A stretch of 64,000 nt of DNA from Nocardiopsis terrae (GTDB lineage Bacteria > Actinomycetota > Actinomycetes > Streptosporangiales > Streptosporangiaceae). Shown here piece after piece: positions 1 through 7,457 of this stretch. Made by a program: the position numbers and the translations under genes. Location: assembly GCF_014651695.1 (NCBI RefSeq), contig NZ_BMXJ01000003.1:213046-277045 (forward strand), written 5' to 3'. Within the stretch, counting starts at the first letter, position 1; the number at the start of each line of letters is the position of its first letter. The notes under the pieces were generated by a model. That model was not told the origin of the DNA and made no database searches. It saw only the letters and a program-made list of their open reading frames with translations.

Positions 1-506
1 GCGTCGGTGAGCGCGGCCAGGTGTGCCTCTGCGGTGTCCAGCGGGGCCGGTCGCCAACGGGCGCGGGGCGGTTGTCCGACCAGGTCGGGCAGGACACAGC
101 CCGCCAGGATCAGCCGTTCGGCGAAGGTGTGGACCGCGCGCAGGTGGGTCAGGGCGGGGCCGAGCGGGCAGGGCGGTTCGTCGAGCGCGGCCAGCAGGGC
201 GTCGGCCCGGGCCGCGGACAGTTCCAGGACCGGGACCCGCCAGGGGCGGAATTCGACGGGCTCCGTGTCGGCCGTGCCGGAGGGTGCGGGCGCCTCCTCG
301 GTTCCGGGCAGGCGGAGGACCAGTTCGGCGGAACGGGGCCCGTCGGGGTCGACCCCGGCCTTGGCCACCAGGTCCCGAAGCTCCGCCGTGCCCGCCGCGA
401 AGGGGTGCGCGCCCGGCTTCGCGGCGGGCGGCACCGGCGCCGGGTCCCCCTCGCCCCAGAGCACCAGTGCATCCCTCGACCACACCCCGTGCAGAACCCG
501 CACCAC
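1..506 (-). CDS. SNF2-family DEAD/DEAH helicase, N-terminal fragment (runs off the left edge)
   Basis: About 168 codons are visible before the window ends, so the helicase motor itself is not in view. The translation opens VVRVLHGVWSRDALVLWGE and continues with an Ala/Pro-rich segment, then PFAAGTAELRDLV and LTHLRAVHTFAERLILAGC. This matches the N-terminal region that precedes the SNF2 ATPase in large actinobacterial HelZ-type helicases (established family knowledge; motif match by eye). The start is the first of two tandem GTG codons at 506, six bases behind a G-run that can serve as ribosome binding site. It lies last in a minus-strand series GDPD - MFS - helicase, but a strong hairpin at 527-566 separates it from the MFS gene. 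Expected role: ATP-dependent nucleic-acid remodelling. Confidence 0.8.
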   Translation of the reverse strand, partial: MVRVLHGVWSRDALVLWGEGDPAPVPPAAKPGAHPFAAGTAELRDLVAKAGVDPDGPRSAELVLRLPGTEEAPAPSGTADTEPVEFRPWRVPVLELSAARADALLAALDEPPCPLGPALTHLRAVHTFAERLILAGCVLPDLVGQPPRARWRPAPLDTAEAHLAALTD

Positions 507-526
507 ACCCCCCGTGGAGACCGGCA

Positions 527-566
527 AACGTCGTCGGCCCCCAGTATCGCGGGGGCCGACGACGTT
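527..566 (-). terminator. strong intrinsic terminator hairpin after the UMF1 transporter gene
   Basis: A perfect 16-bp stem (arms 527-542 and 551-566) closes an 8-base loop. It starts 20 bases past the stop of the minus-strand transporter gene and ends just before the helicase start, so it probably ends GDPD-MFS transcription. There is no long U-tract, as is usual in high-GC actinomycetes. Confidence 0.75.
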
Positions 567-586
567 CCGTACCGGCCGGGCGCGGG

Positions 587-1981
587 TCAGAGCTTGGCGG
601 GCACCTCGTTGCCCACGGCGAGGATGCCCTCGCGCATGCGGACCCGCCACAGCAGGATCCCGCCGAGCACGAAGAACGCGATCAGGGAGAGGATCGCCAC
701 CCGGTAGCCGCCGGTGAGGCTCACCGCGACGGTCACGACCAGGGAGCCCAGGAACGTGGAGCCCTTGTCGGAGATCTGGAAGAGGCTGAAGTACTCCGCC
801 TCTCGGCCGCGCGGGATGAGTTGGGAGAACATCGACCGGGCCAGGGACTGGGTGCAGCCCAGTACGAGGCCGATGCCGACGCCCATTGCGACGAACAGGG
901 CGACGTTGCCCGCGGGCAGGAAGTAGCCCACCCCCACCAGCAGGCACCAGACCACCAGGCTGCCGAGCACGGTCCGTTTCGGCCCCAGGCGGGCGGCGAT
1001 CGCTCCGGTGGCGAACGCCCCCGCGAAGGCCACGAACTGGATGATGAGGATGGTCATGATCAGGGAGTCCTGGCCCAGGTTCAGGTCCTGGGTGGCGAAG
1101 GGGGCCGCGTAGCGGATGGTCGCCTGCACGCCGTCGTTGAAGAAGATGAAGGCCAGCAGGAACAGCATGGTGTCGGGGTACCTGCGCATGTCGCGCAGGG
1201 TGCGCCCGAAGTCGCGCAGGGACTCGCCGACCCTGGGTCGCCCGTGGCTGCGCGCGGCGAGTGCCCCGTAGCGGTTGCGCAGCGGCCTGATCGAGATGAC
1301 CGTGAACCCGGCCCACCAGATACCGACCGAGGCGAAGGCCACCCGGGCGGCCCAGGCGGCGTCGTCGGCGGTGAGTACCAGGACCAGGTGGAAGGCGAGG
1401 AGGAGGGCCCCGCCCAGGTAGCCGATCCCCCACCCGGCGGCCGACACCCGGTCCCGTTCGTCGGGTGTGGCGATCTCCGGCAGGAAGGCGTTGTAGACGA
1501 CGATCGACAACCCGAACAGCAGGTTGGCCGCCAGGAACAGCACCGAGGCGAGCAGGTAGCCCTCGGTGGTGAAGTACAGGGCGCTGGTGCACACCGAGCC
1601 GCCCGTGGCGAGCAGGAACAGCCAGGTCTTCTTGCGCTTGGTGTGGTCGGCCAGCGCGCCGACCAGCGGCAGCAGCAGGATCTGCAGCAGGATCGTGACC
1701 GTGGTCAGGGCCGGGTAGAGCGCGTTGGGGTGCAGCGTCAGGAAGTCGACACCCAGCGGTGTGATGGCCAGGGAGGCGTCACGGCAGGCCGCGGTGTCGG
1801 CGGCCCCGGCCGAGGCGCAGGCCAGACCGCTCAGGTAGGGGCCGATGAGGACGGTGACCACCGAGGTGATGAACACCGAGTTCGCCCAGTCGTAGAGGTA
1901 CCAGCCGCGTTGTTCGCGCCTGCGCTGTTCGGGGTCGGTCGAAGGGCTCTGGCCTTCGGCCGTTTCCGGGGGAGTGGACAT
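587..1981 (-). CDS. MFS transporter, UMF1 / Atg22-like family
   Basis: A 464-residue polytopic membrane protein. After a charged N-terminus comes RGWYLYDWANSVFITSVV, the hallmark opening of the UMF1/Atg22-like branch of the major facilitator superfamily. The loop ADHTKRKKTWL is the MFS loop 2-3 motif, and VVYNAFLPEIATPDERDRVS is the typical conserved segment after TM4. About twelve hydrophobic segments are evident. Atg22 in yeast exports amino acids from the vacuole; the substrate of bacterial homologues is unknown, so none is assigned. The gene begins 7 bases after the glycerophosphodiesterase stop, which indicates co-transcription, and is followed by a hairpin. Confidence 0.9.
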   Translation of the reverse strand: MSTPPETAEGQSPSTDPEQRRREQRGWYLYDWANSVFITSVVTVLIGPYLSGLACASAGAADTAACRDASLAITPLGVDFLTLHPNALYPALTTVTILLQILLLPLVGALADHTKRKKTWLFLLATGGSVCTSALYFTTEGYLLASVLFLAANLLFGLSIVVYNAFLPEIATPDERDRVSAAGWGIGYLGGALLLAFHLVLVLTADDAAWAARVAFASVGIWWAGFTVISIRPLRNRYGALAARSHGRPRVGESLRDFGRTLRDMRRYPDTMLFLLAFIFFNDGVQATIRYAAPFATQDLNLGQDSLIMTILIIQFVAFAGAFATGAIAARLGPKRTVLGSLVVWCLLVGVGYFLPAGNVALFVAMGVGIGLVLGCTQSLARSMFSQLIPRGREAEYFSLFQISDKGSTFLGSLVVTVAVSLTGGYRVAILSLIAFFVLGGILLWRVRMREGILAVGNEVPAKL

Positions 1982-1988
1982 CGCGGGG

Positions 1989-2804
1989 CTATCCGTTCTT
2001 CGGGGTTCTGGGGTGGCTCGGGTTCCAGCGGCCGCGTCGCAGGAGCAGCTCGCGCAGCCCGGTGGTGTTGTCGGTGACGATTCCGTCCACCCCCGCGTCG
2101 AGCAGGCGTTCCATCACCTCGGGGTGGTTGACGGTCCACACGTGGACCTGCATGCCGAGCCGGTGCGCGGTGCGGATGACGTCCCGGCTGAGCAGGGGGA
2201 ACCCGTTGTGGCTCAGGGGGATCTGGGCGCAGACCGGGACACGGCTGGCGACCGGGCGCAGAACCGGGGACAGGGAGGCCAGCCGGAGCCGGGCCACGTC
2301 CACCGGGCCGCAGGACGTGGCGACCCGGGGGCCGTAGAGGCGGCGGGCCCGGTCCAGCCGGTCCTGGTCGAAGGAGCCCACGCACACCCGCTCCCAGGCG
2401 TTGGTGCGGCGGAGCACCTCCAGCAGGGGCAGGACGGCGCCGTCCGACTTCAGGTCGATGTTGAAACGCGCCTGGGGCCAGGTGCCGAGCAGGTCCTCCA
2501 GCAGGGGCACCGGCTCCTTGCCCGCGACGCGGGCGCGGGCGACCTCGCTGTGCGGCAGTTCGGAGATGGCGCCCGGCCGGTCGGTGGTGCGGTCCAGGGT
2601 GTCGTCGTGGAAGGCCATGAGCACGCCGTCACTGGTGGCGTGCACGTCCGTCTCCAGGTACGTGTAGCCCAGGTCCACGGCGTGTTGGAAGGCCGCGGCC
2701 GTGTTCTCCAGCTCGGTGCGGCGCTCGCCCTGGTCGTCGGTGAGCCATCCGCCGCGGTGGGCGAGGGCGACGGGCACGGGGGAGGAAAGGTACGCGTGTG
2801 TCAC
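1989..2804 (-). CDS. glycerophosphodiester phosphodiesterase (GDPD family)
   Basis: A 271-residue TIM-barrel enzyme expected to hydrolyse glycerophosphodiesters to glycerol-3-phosphate and an alcohol. The HRGG motif sits at residues 16-19, ENT at 33-35, the metal ligands of LETDVH at about 50-55 and FHDDTLDRTT from 65, all in canonical GDPD order; QVHVWTVNHPE and GVDGIVTDN complete the C-terminal signature. The reading frame stays open upstream, but that sequence has no family resemblance. I placed the start at the GTG 2804 just before THAYLSSPVPVALAHRGG. No signal peptide is visible, so it is probably cytosolic. It is first in a unit with the UMF1 transporter, 7 bases downstream. Confidence 0.9.
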   Translation of the reverse strand: MTHAYLSSPVPVALAHRGGWLTDDQGERRTELENTAAAFQHAVDLGYTYLETDVHATSDGVLMAFHDDTLDRTTDRPGAISELPHSEVARARVAGKEPVPLLEDLLGTWPQARFNIDLKSDGAVLPLLEVLRRTNAWERVCVGSFDQDRLDRARRLYGPRVATSCGPVDVARLRLASLSPVLRPVASRVPVCAQIPLSHNGFPLLSRDVIRTAHRLGMQVHVWTVNHPEVMERLLDAGVDGIVTDNTTGLRELLLRRGRWNPSHPRTPKNG

Positions 2805-2960
2805 GTCTTGAAGTATGACGGTTCCCGGGCGGGGGGCGCTCGGGCCGGGGGCCTCGTGTCGAAGGCCGGGGAAAGCTGGAATTCCAGGTGGCACGGGCGT
2901 CCGGTCGGCGGCTCCTTGTAGGGAGTAAGGGCTTCGTTCCTCCTCGGAAGGGATCTGTTC

Positions 2961-3422
2961 ATGTCGCACTCCTCCCACGGTCACCCCTGTCGGCGTCCGC
3001 TCTGCGCCCGCGCGTCCGCCAGCCCCTGGCGGCCGGCGCGCACCCCCGCGCGCACCCCGGTCCGGGGCATGTCGGTGGGCCGGTGCGGGGCGCCCCTGCT
3101 GGCGGGCCACCGGACCCCCGGGGACGTGCACAGGCTGGCCCAGCAGATGGCCGAGGTCCTCGTCGGCAGGCGCGCCCCCGAGGTGCTGCGCAACCAGGTG
3201 ACGGTGCCGGTCCGGGAGGAGTTGCGCCGCCTGCGCGGGACGGTCGGGTGTGCCATGGCGCCCCGCCTGGCCAGGGTGTTCCACCAGCCGCTGGGCGCGT
3301 CGGGGGTGGAGGCCAGCGCGGTGATCGACTGCGACCGGCGCTCGCGGGTGTTCGCGTTCCGGCTGCGCAGGGAGGGCGGGCGCTGGGTCTGCACGCGTTT
3401 GGAGACCGACCGGGGGCACTGA
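2961..3422 (+). CDS. Rv3235-family small protein
   Basis: A 153-residue protein. The N-terminal third is low-complexity, Arg/Ala/Pro/Cys-rich and probably disordered. The C-terminal two thirds carry the Rv3235-family pattern: LAQQMAEVLVGRRAPEVL near residue 60, then a beta-rich segment with VIDCDRRSRVFAFRLRRE and a terminal GRWVCTRLE. The family is widespread in actinobacteria, usually near secA, and has no defined biochemical role. The ATG at 2961 has a GGAAGGGA ribosome site. It is transcribed away from the GDPD gene, sharing a divergent promoter region of about 155 bases. Confidence 0.75.
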   Translation: MSHSSHGHPCRRPLCARASASPWRPARTPARTPVRGMSVGRCGAPLLAGHRTPGDVHRLAQQMAEVLVGRRAPEVLRNQVTVPVREELRRLRGTVGCAMAPRLARVFHQPLGASGVEASAVIDCDRRSRVFAFRLRREGGRWVCTRLETDRGH

Positions 3423-3505
3423 GGCCCTGAGTGCCCCCGCGGTGACCGAAAAGCCGCGAAGGCCTGGATCTGCCTTGTTGCGCATCGATAGGGTCCGGGT
3501 GGGAC

Positions 3506-3524
3506 GGCCCCCTGATCGGGGGCC
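3506..3524 (+). terminator. candidate hairpin between the Rv3235-like gene and the S9 peptidase gene
   Basis: GGCCCCC/GGGGGCC arms close a 5-base loop. It is 84 bases past the upstream stop and just downstream of a TAGGGT hexamer (3489-3494) that could be a -10 box for the peptidase gene. It may therefore sit in the peptidase leader rather than act as a terminator. Confidence 0.4.
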
Positions 3525-3601
3525 TGACCGGGCCACCGGGATCCCAGTACCCAAGGGAAGGAGACGGCGGACGAGCCCCCGGGCTCGGCCGCCACTCGTG
3601 T

Positions 3602-5518
3602 ATGAAACCCGCTGACATCGCCCGCCTGCACAGCATCGGCGCCCCCTCGCTGTCCCCCGACGGCAGCCGCGCGGTCTTCGCCGTAACCCGGCCCGACCTG
3701 GAGGAGGACGCCTACCTCGGCTCCCTGTGGAGCGTGCCCACCGACGGTTCCGAGCCGCCCCGCAAGCTCACCCGGGGCACGCGCGACAGCTCCCCGCTCT
3801 TCTCACCCGACGGCCGTTGGATCGCCTTCCTCCGCCCCGACGAGGACAGGCACGCGCAGATCCACGTGCTGCCCGCCGACGGCGGTGAGCCGTGGAAGGT
3901 CACCGACCACCCCCTCGGGGCGGGCCCGTTCAGTTGGAGCCCCGACTCCACCCGCCTGGCCTACAACGCGCGGGTGCCGGAGGAGAAGCGCTATGTGGAC
4001 GGCACCCCGGACAACGAGCCGCCGCGCCGGATCACCGCCCTGAAGTACCGGGCCGACGGCCTCGGGTTCACCAACGACCGGCGCCAGCACGTCTTCGTCA
4101 GCGCTCCGATCGACCCCTCGGGCGAGGCGGGCGAGCCGGCCCGGATCACCGAGGGGGACGCCGACCACGGCCAGCCGGTCTGGACCCCGGACGGCGGCGG
4201 CCTGGTGTTCGACGCAGCCCTGCACCCGAGCCGCGACACCGACCTGTACACGGACGTGTGGACCTGCGCACCCGAGCCCGGCGCGGAGCTGCGCAGGATC
4301 ACCCGGGGCGACCTGCACGCGGGGGCCCCGAGCCTGTCCGGGGACGGTGCAACCGTGTACTTCCTCGGCGATGAGCTGGGCCCCGAGGGCGATGACTTCG
4401 TGGGCCGGGTGTCCGGTCTGTGGTCGGTCCCCTTCGACGGCTCCGGTGCTCCCCGGCGGCTGACCGGCACCGAGGACCCGCGGACCGTGCTCTCGCCCGG
4501 CACGCGCGCACGGATGACGGACCACGGTGTCCTGGTGGCCGGTGAGAACCGCGGGGCGGTCGAGCTGTACCGGATCACCCCGGGCGGTGTGCGCACCACC
4601 CTGCTGGGCGGGCGCGTCGAGGTGCAGGGCTTCGACCACGCGGGTGGAGTCACCGTCGCGGTGGCCGCCGGCGAGCGCGACAGCGGAGAGCTGTACGTGG
4701 TCGCGGGGGAGGGTGAGGGCGTCCGGGCCCTGACCTCCTTCACCGACCATGCGCTGGACCCGCTGCCGGTGGTCGAGCTGACCGCCCGCACCGGGGACGG
4801 CAACGAGGTCCACGGCTGGGTGGCGGTGCCCGAGGGCGAGGGACCCCATCCGGTGGTGCTGATGATCCACGGCGGCCCGTTCGCCCAGTACGGCTGGCAG
4901 CTCTTCGACGAGACCCAGGTCTACGCGGCGGCCGGGTACGCGGTGGTCTACTGCAACCCGCGCGGTTCGGCGGGTTACGGCCAGGAGTACGCCCGGGCGA
5001 TCATCGGCTCGGTGGGCGCCGTCACCTCGGTCGACGTCCTGGCCTTCCTGGACGAGGCGCTTGAGGACGACCGGCTGGACGCCTCCAGGGTGGGTGTCAT
5101 GGGCGGTTCGCACGGCGGTTTCATGACCACGTGGATCGCCGCCCGCCACGGCGAGCGCTTCCGCGCCGCGATCAGTGAGCGGGCGGTCAACGCGATCGAC
5201 AGCTTCCACGGGTCCTCCGACATCGGCTCCCTCTTCCCGGAGCCGCTGTACGGACCGCCGCAGAGCTGGCACGAGGAGAGCCCGCTCACCTACGCGGACC
5301 AGATCGGGGGACCGTTCCTGATCATCCACTCCGAACAGGACTGGCGCTGCCCCGTCGAACAGGCCCAGCGCCTGTTCGTCTCGCTCAGGCGGCGCGGGGT
5401 CGAGACCGAGATGCTGCTGTTCCCGGGGGAGGGGCACGAGCTGTCGCGTTCGGGCCTGCCCAGCCACCGGGTGGCCCGGTTCGAGGCGATCCTGGACTGG
5501 TGGGCTCGTTACCTGTGA
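3602..5518 (+). CDS. S9 family serine peptidase (acylaminoacyl-peptidase / dipeptidyl-peptidase-like)
   Basis: A 638-residue two-domain peptidase. Residues 1 to about 370 form a WD/TolB-like beta-propeller with repeated SPDGxxxAF and WTPDGGGLVF blades (for example SLSPDGSRAVFAV near residue 17). The rest is an alpha/beta-hydrolase domain with MIHGGPFAQYG as oxyanion loop, GGSHGGF holding nucleophile Ser503, Asp580 in HSEQDWRCPVEQ and His612 in GEGHEL. Such enzymes cleave short peptides in the cytosol; no signal peptide is present. The ATG at 3602 has no close Shine-Dalgarno. A GGAAGGAG about 40 bases upstream is separated from it by a GC hairpin, so leader folding may affect initiation. Confidence 0.9.
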   Translation: MKPADIARLHSIGAPSLSPDGSRAVFAVTRPDLEEDAYLGSLWSVPTDGSEPPRKLTRGTRDSSPLFSPDGRWIAFLRPDEDRHAQIHVLPADGGEPWKVTDHPLGAGPFSWSPDSTRLAYNARVPEEKRYVDGTPDNEPPRRITALKYRADGLGFTNDRRQHVFVSAPIDPSGEAGEPARITEGDADHGQPVWTPDGGGLVFDAALHPSRDTDLYTDVWTCAPEPGAELRRITRGDLHAGAPSLSGDGATVYFLGDELGPEGDDFVGRVSGLWSVPFDGSGAPRRLTGTEDPRTVLSPGTRARMTDHGVLVAGENRGAVELYRITPGGVRTTLLGGRVEVQGFDHAGGVTVAVAAGERDSGELYVVAGEGEGVRALTSFTDHALDPLPVVELTARTGDGNEVHGWVAVPEGEGPHPVVLMIHGGPFAQYGWQLFDETQVYAAAGYAVVYCNPRGSAGYGQEYARAIIGSVGAVTSVDVLAFLDEALEDDRLDASRVGVMGGSHGGFMTTWIAARHGERFRAAISERAVNAIDSFHGSSDIGSLFPEPLYGPPQSWHEESPLTYADQIGGPFLIIHSEQDWRCPVEQAQRLFVSLRRRGVETEMLLFPGEGHELSRSGLPSHRVARFEAILDWWARYL

Positions 5519-5525
5519 CCTGCGT

Positions 5526-5554
5526 GGGGGCGGGTGCCGCGGGCACCCGCCCCC
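5526..5554 (+). terminator. intrinsic terminator after the S9 peptidase gene
   Basis: A perfect 13-bp stem (5526-5538 and 5542-5554) with a 3-base loop begins 7 bases after the peptidase stop and is followed by a short pyrimidine run. Confidence 0.85.
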
Positions 5555-5746
5555 TTCCCCGTTTGGATGTGAGACGCGTCACGGTCAAATCGGTGCTTGG
5601 TCTGGTTTTGGTGTGCTCTGTGCGGGAAAGAGGCGCCCTCAGTCGCGCTCCTGGCGGACTTCCCGGGCGGGACGGTGTCTTCGCGGGTCAAGCGGGTTGC
5701 CCAGCGGGAGGTAACGAAAGGGTCGCGTCCGGTTCCAGGGATGAAT

Positions 5747-5852
5747 TAGTGTTCCCCCAGGTCGGATCGTCCTAGTTCGTCACCACCAGGGTGGCAGCGT
5801 CCGGCCCGCCGTTGCACCCTGCTCAACAGCTGTCCTTTTCCCATGAGCAGGG
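5747..5852 (+). promoter_or_regulatory. candidate promoter and structured long leader of the NlpC/P60 gene
   Basis: In this 440-base gene-free stretch, TAGTGT at 5747-5752 is a plausible -10 box and would give a leader of about 240 bases. A 9-bp perfect stem (CCCTGCTCA at 5817-5825 with its complement at 5844-5852, 18-base loop) lies inside that leader. The conserved cores of the c-di-AMP ydaO riboswitch, often found ahead of such genes in actinomycetes, are not recognisable. The regulatory role is inferred only from leader length and stem. Confidence 0.35.
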
Positions 5853-5996
5853 GCCGTCACGACACCCGGCGATCTCTCACGGCACCTCCCGCCGCCGCCG
5901 GATCCCCCTCGCCACGCATCCCCGCGCCGTCCCTCGGTGTGCCTTCGGGATGTTCAAGTGCCGGTAAACGGGTATGGGAGAAAGGCAGTCGGTGCT

Positions 5997-7004
5997 TTGA
6001 CCCGCAATCCCGAACCCACCCGTCGTCTGACCACGGTCGGCTTCGTCGCCCTCGGTGCCGTGGTGCTCTCCTCCGGGGTGGCGCTGGCCGACCCCTCGGA
6101 GTCGGAGGCCCGTGAGCGCTACGAGGAGCTCCAGGAGGAGCTCTCCGAGTTGAACGCCGCCTACAACGAGGCGCAGGAGGACCACTCCTCGGCCCAGGCC
6201 GAGCTGGAGGACCTCCAGGCGCAGTTGGAGCAGGCCCAGGAGGAGCTGGAAGCCGCTTCCGGCCAGGTCTCCGTGATCGTGCAGGGCGCCTACACCGGTG
6301 CCACCCACAGCTCCATGGGAGTCCTCTTCGGCGGTGAGGCCGACACCGCCCTGCAGAACATCGCCGACCTCGACTACCTCTCCGCGGGGCAGCAGACGGT
6401 GCTCGCCGACTACGTGAGCGGCGTCGAGCACGCCGAGGAGCTGTACAACGCGGCGGAGGCGACCGAGGAGGCCGCGGCCGAGTCCCTGGAATCCGCCGAG
6501 ACCGCCATGTCCGAGGGTGAGACCGCCCTGGACGAGCAGGCCGAGGTGCTGGAGAGCCTGGGCGGAGTCGATCCGATCGCCGCCGAGGCCGCCGACGGCG
6601 GCGGAGGCAGCGGCTCCTCGGGGGGCACCGCCGCCGTGTCCGGTGACGTCCAGGCGGTCCTGGACTTCGCCCGGGCCCAGATCGGCAAGCCCTACGTGTG
6701 GGGCGGCACCGGTCCCGACGGCTACGACTGCTCCGGCCTCACCCAGGCCGCCTGGGCCCAGGCGGGCGTGAACCTGCCGCGCACCACCTATGACCAGGTC
6801 AACGCCGGGACCCCGGTCTCGCGAGACCAGCTCCAGCCCGGTGACCTGATGTTCTTCTACAGCGCCTCGGCCCCGAGCCACGTGGGTATCTACTCCGGCA
6901 ACGGCATGATGATCCACGGCTCCAACCCGTCCAAGCCGCTGGAGGAGGTCTCGCTGGCCGCCTACTGGGACAGCGTCTTCACCGGTGCCGTCCGTCCGGC
7001 CTGA
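5997..7004 (+). CDS. secreted NlpC/P60 peptidoglycan endopeptidase with N-terminal coiled coil (RipA-like)
   Basis: A secreted wall hydrolase of about 335 residues. The chosen start is TTG 5997, 12 bases after GGGAGAAAGG. It yields a twin-arginine-free signal peptide with hydrophobic core VGFVALGAVVLSSGVALA and cleavage after ALA near residue 31. Residues 34 to about 190 are Glu/Gln/Ala-rich heptads predicted to form long coiled coils, as in RipA- and CwlO-type enzymes. A Gly/Ser linker precedes the NlpC/P60 domain (from about residue 222), with catalytic Cys245 in YDCSGL, His295 in PSHVGIY and third residue His307 in MIHG. These enzymes cut the D-Glu/m-DAP stem-peptide bond, and the coiled coil usually restrains or recruits them. 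Upstream GTG codons at 5937 and 5958 are alternative starts. Confidence 0.88.
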   Translation: MTRNPEPTRRLTTVGFVALGAVVLSSGVALADPSESEARERYEELQEELSELNAAYNEAQEDHSSAQAELEDLQAQLEQAQEELEAASGQVSVIVQGAYTGATHSSMGVLFGGEADTALQNIADLDYLSAGQQTVLADYVSGVEHAEELYNAAEATEEAAAESLESAETAMSEGETALDEQAEVLESLGGVDPIAAEAADGGGGSGSSGGTAAVSGDVQAVLDFARAQIGKPYVWGGTGPDGYDCSGLTQAAWAQAGVNLPRTTYDQVNAGTPVSRDQLQPGDLMFFYSASAPSHVGIYSGNGMMIHGSNPSKPLEEVSLAAYWDSVFTGAVRPA

Positions 7005-7088
7005 CCGGATCCCCGGCCCGACCCCGGTGCGTGGGGTGCGGGCCGGGGCCGCCCCGCGGGCGGGGTCCCGGTCGGGAGTACGGTCGCG

Positions 7089-7094
7089 TATTCT
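7089..7094 (+). promoter_or_regulatory. -10 box TATTCT of a leaderless promoter
   Basis: TATTCT ends 7 bases before the ATG at 7102, the spacing expected when transcription begins on the start codon. No clear -35 element is visible. Confidence 0.55.
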
Positions 7095-7101
7095 TCCGCG
7101 C

Positions 7102-7275
7102 ATGGGACGTCTACTGCTCAGGGTCGCCGCGGGTGTCGCGGCCGTGATCGCCCTGTTCTGGCTGCTGTCGGTGATCGTCGGCCTGCTGGTCTGGCTCGTC
7201 ATGATCGCTCTGGTCGTCGGGGTCGTCCTCCTCGGTGTCAGGATGCTGAGGGCGGACGCCCGCTCGGGGAACTGA
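7102..7275 (+). CDS. small membrane protein of unknown function
   Basis: A 57-residue protein: a short basic start (MGRLLLR), a single very hydrophobic stretch of about 35 residues that could form one long or two short helices (ALFWLLSVIVGLLVWLVMIA), and a charged tail RMLRADARSGN. The reading frame extends to 6985, but that part is low-complexity Pro/Arg and overlaps the NlpC/P60 3' end. The internal ATG with a TATTCT box 7 bases upstream is the better start. I recognise no family; no function is assigned. Confidence 0.6.
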   Translation: MGRLLLRVAAGVAAVIALFWLLSVIVGLLVWLVMIALVVGVVLLGVRMLRADARSGN

Positions 7276-7445
7276 ACCGGGGTGAATGAGCCGGGAGGCT
7301 GCTTCGGAGGGCTCTGCCCCGGGCGCCTGGCGCGGTCCGGCTCCGTCCTGTCCGGGAGGTCGAGGGGCGGACATGCCGCACGGAAAGACCAAACCGGAGG
7401 GGACATTCGGTGCGCCGAGTCTCACTCCGGGTCCCCAAACATCGC

Positions 7446-7451
7446 TATAGT
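7446..7451 (+). promoter_or_regulatory. -10 box TATAGT of a leaderless promoter for the glycosyltransferase
   Basis: TATAGT lies 6 bases ahead of GTG 7458, predicting initiation at or next to the start codon. It fixes the choice of that GTG over the longer open frame. Confidence 0.6.
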
Positions 7452-7457
7452 GACTCT

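Noticed and set aside
23..2077. A 684-codon open frame on the plus strand opposite the MFS and GDPD genes
   Set aside because: Gln/Gly/His/Arg-rich with no motifs; it is the complementary frame of two well-supported minus-strand genes in GC-rich DNA.
5747..5996. c-di-AMP (ydaO) riboswitch upstream of the NlpC/P60 gene
   Set aside because: The conserved GGGGTGAAT and related core segments could not be found, so only a structured leader is reported.
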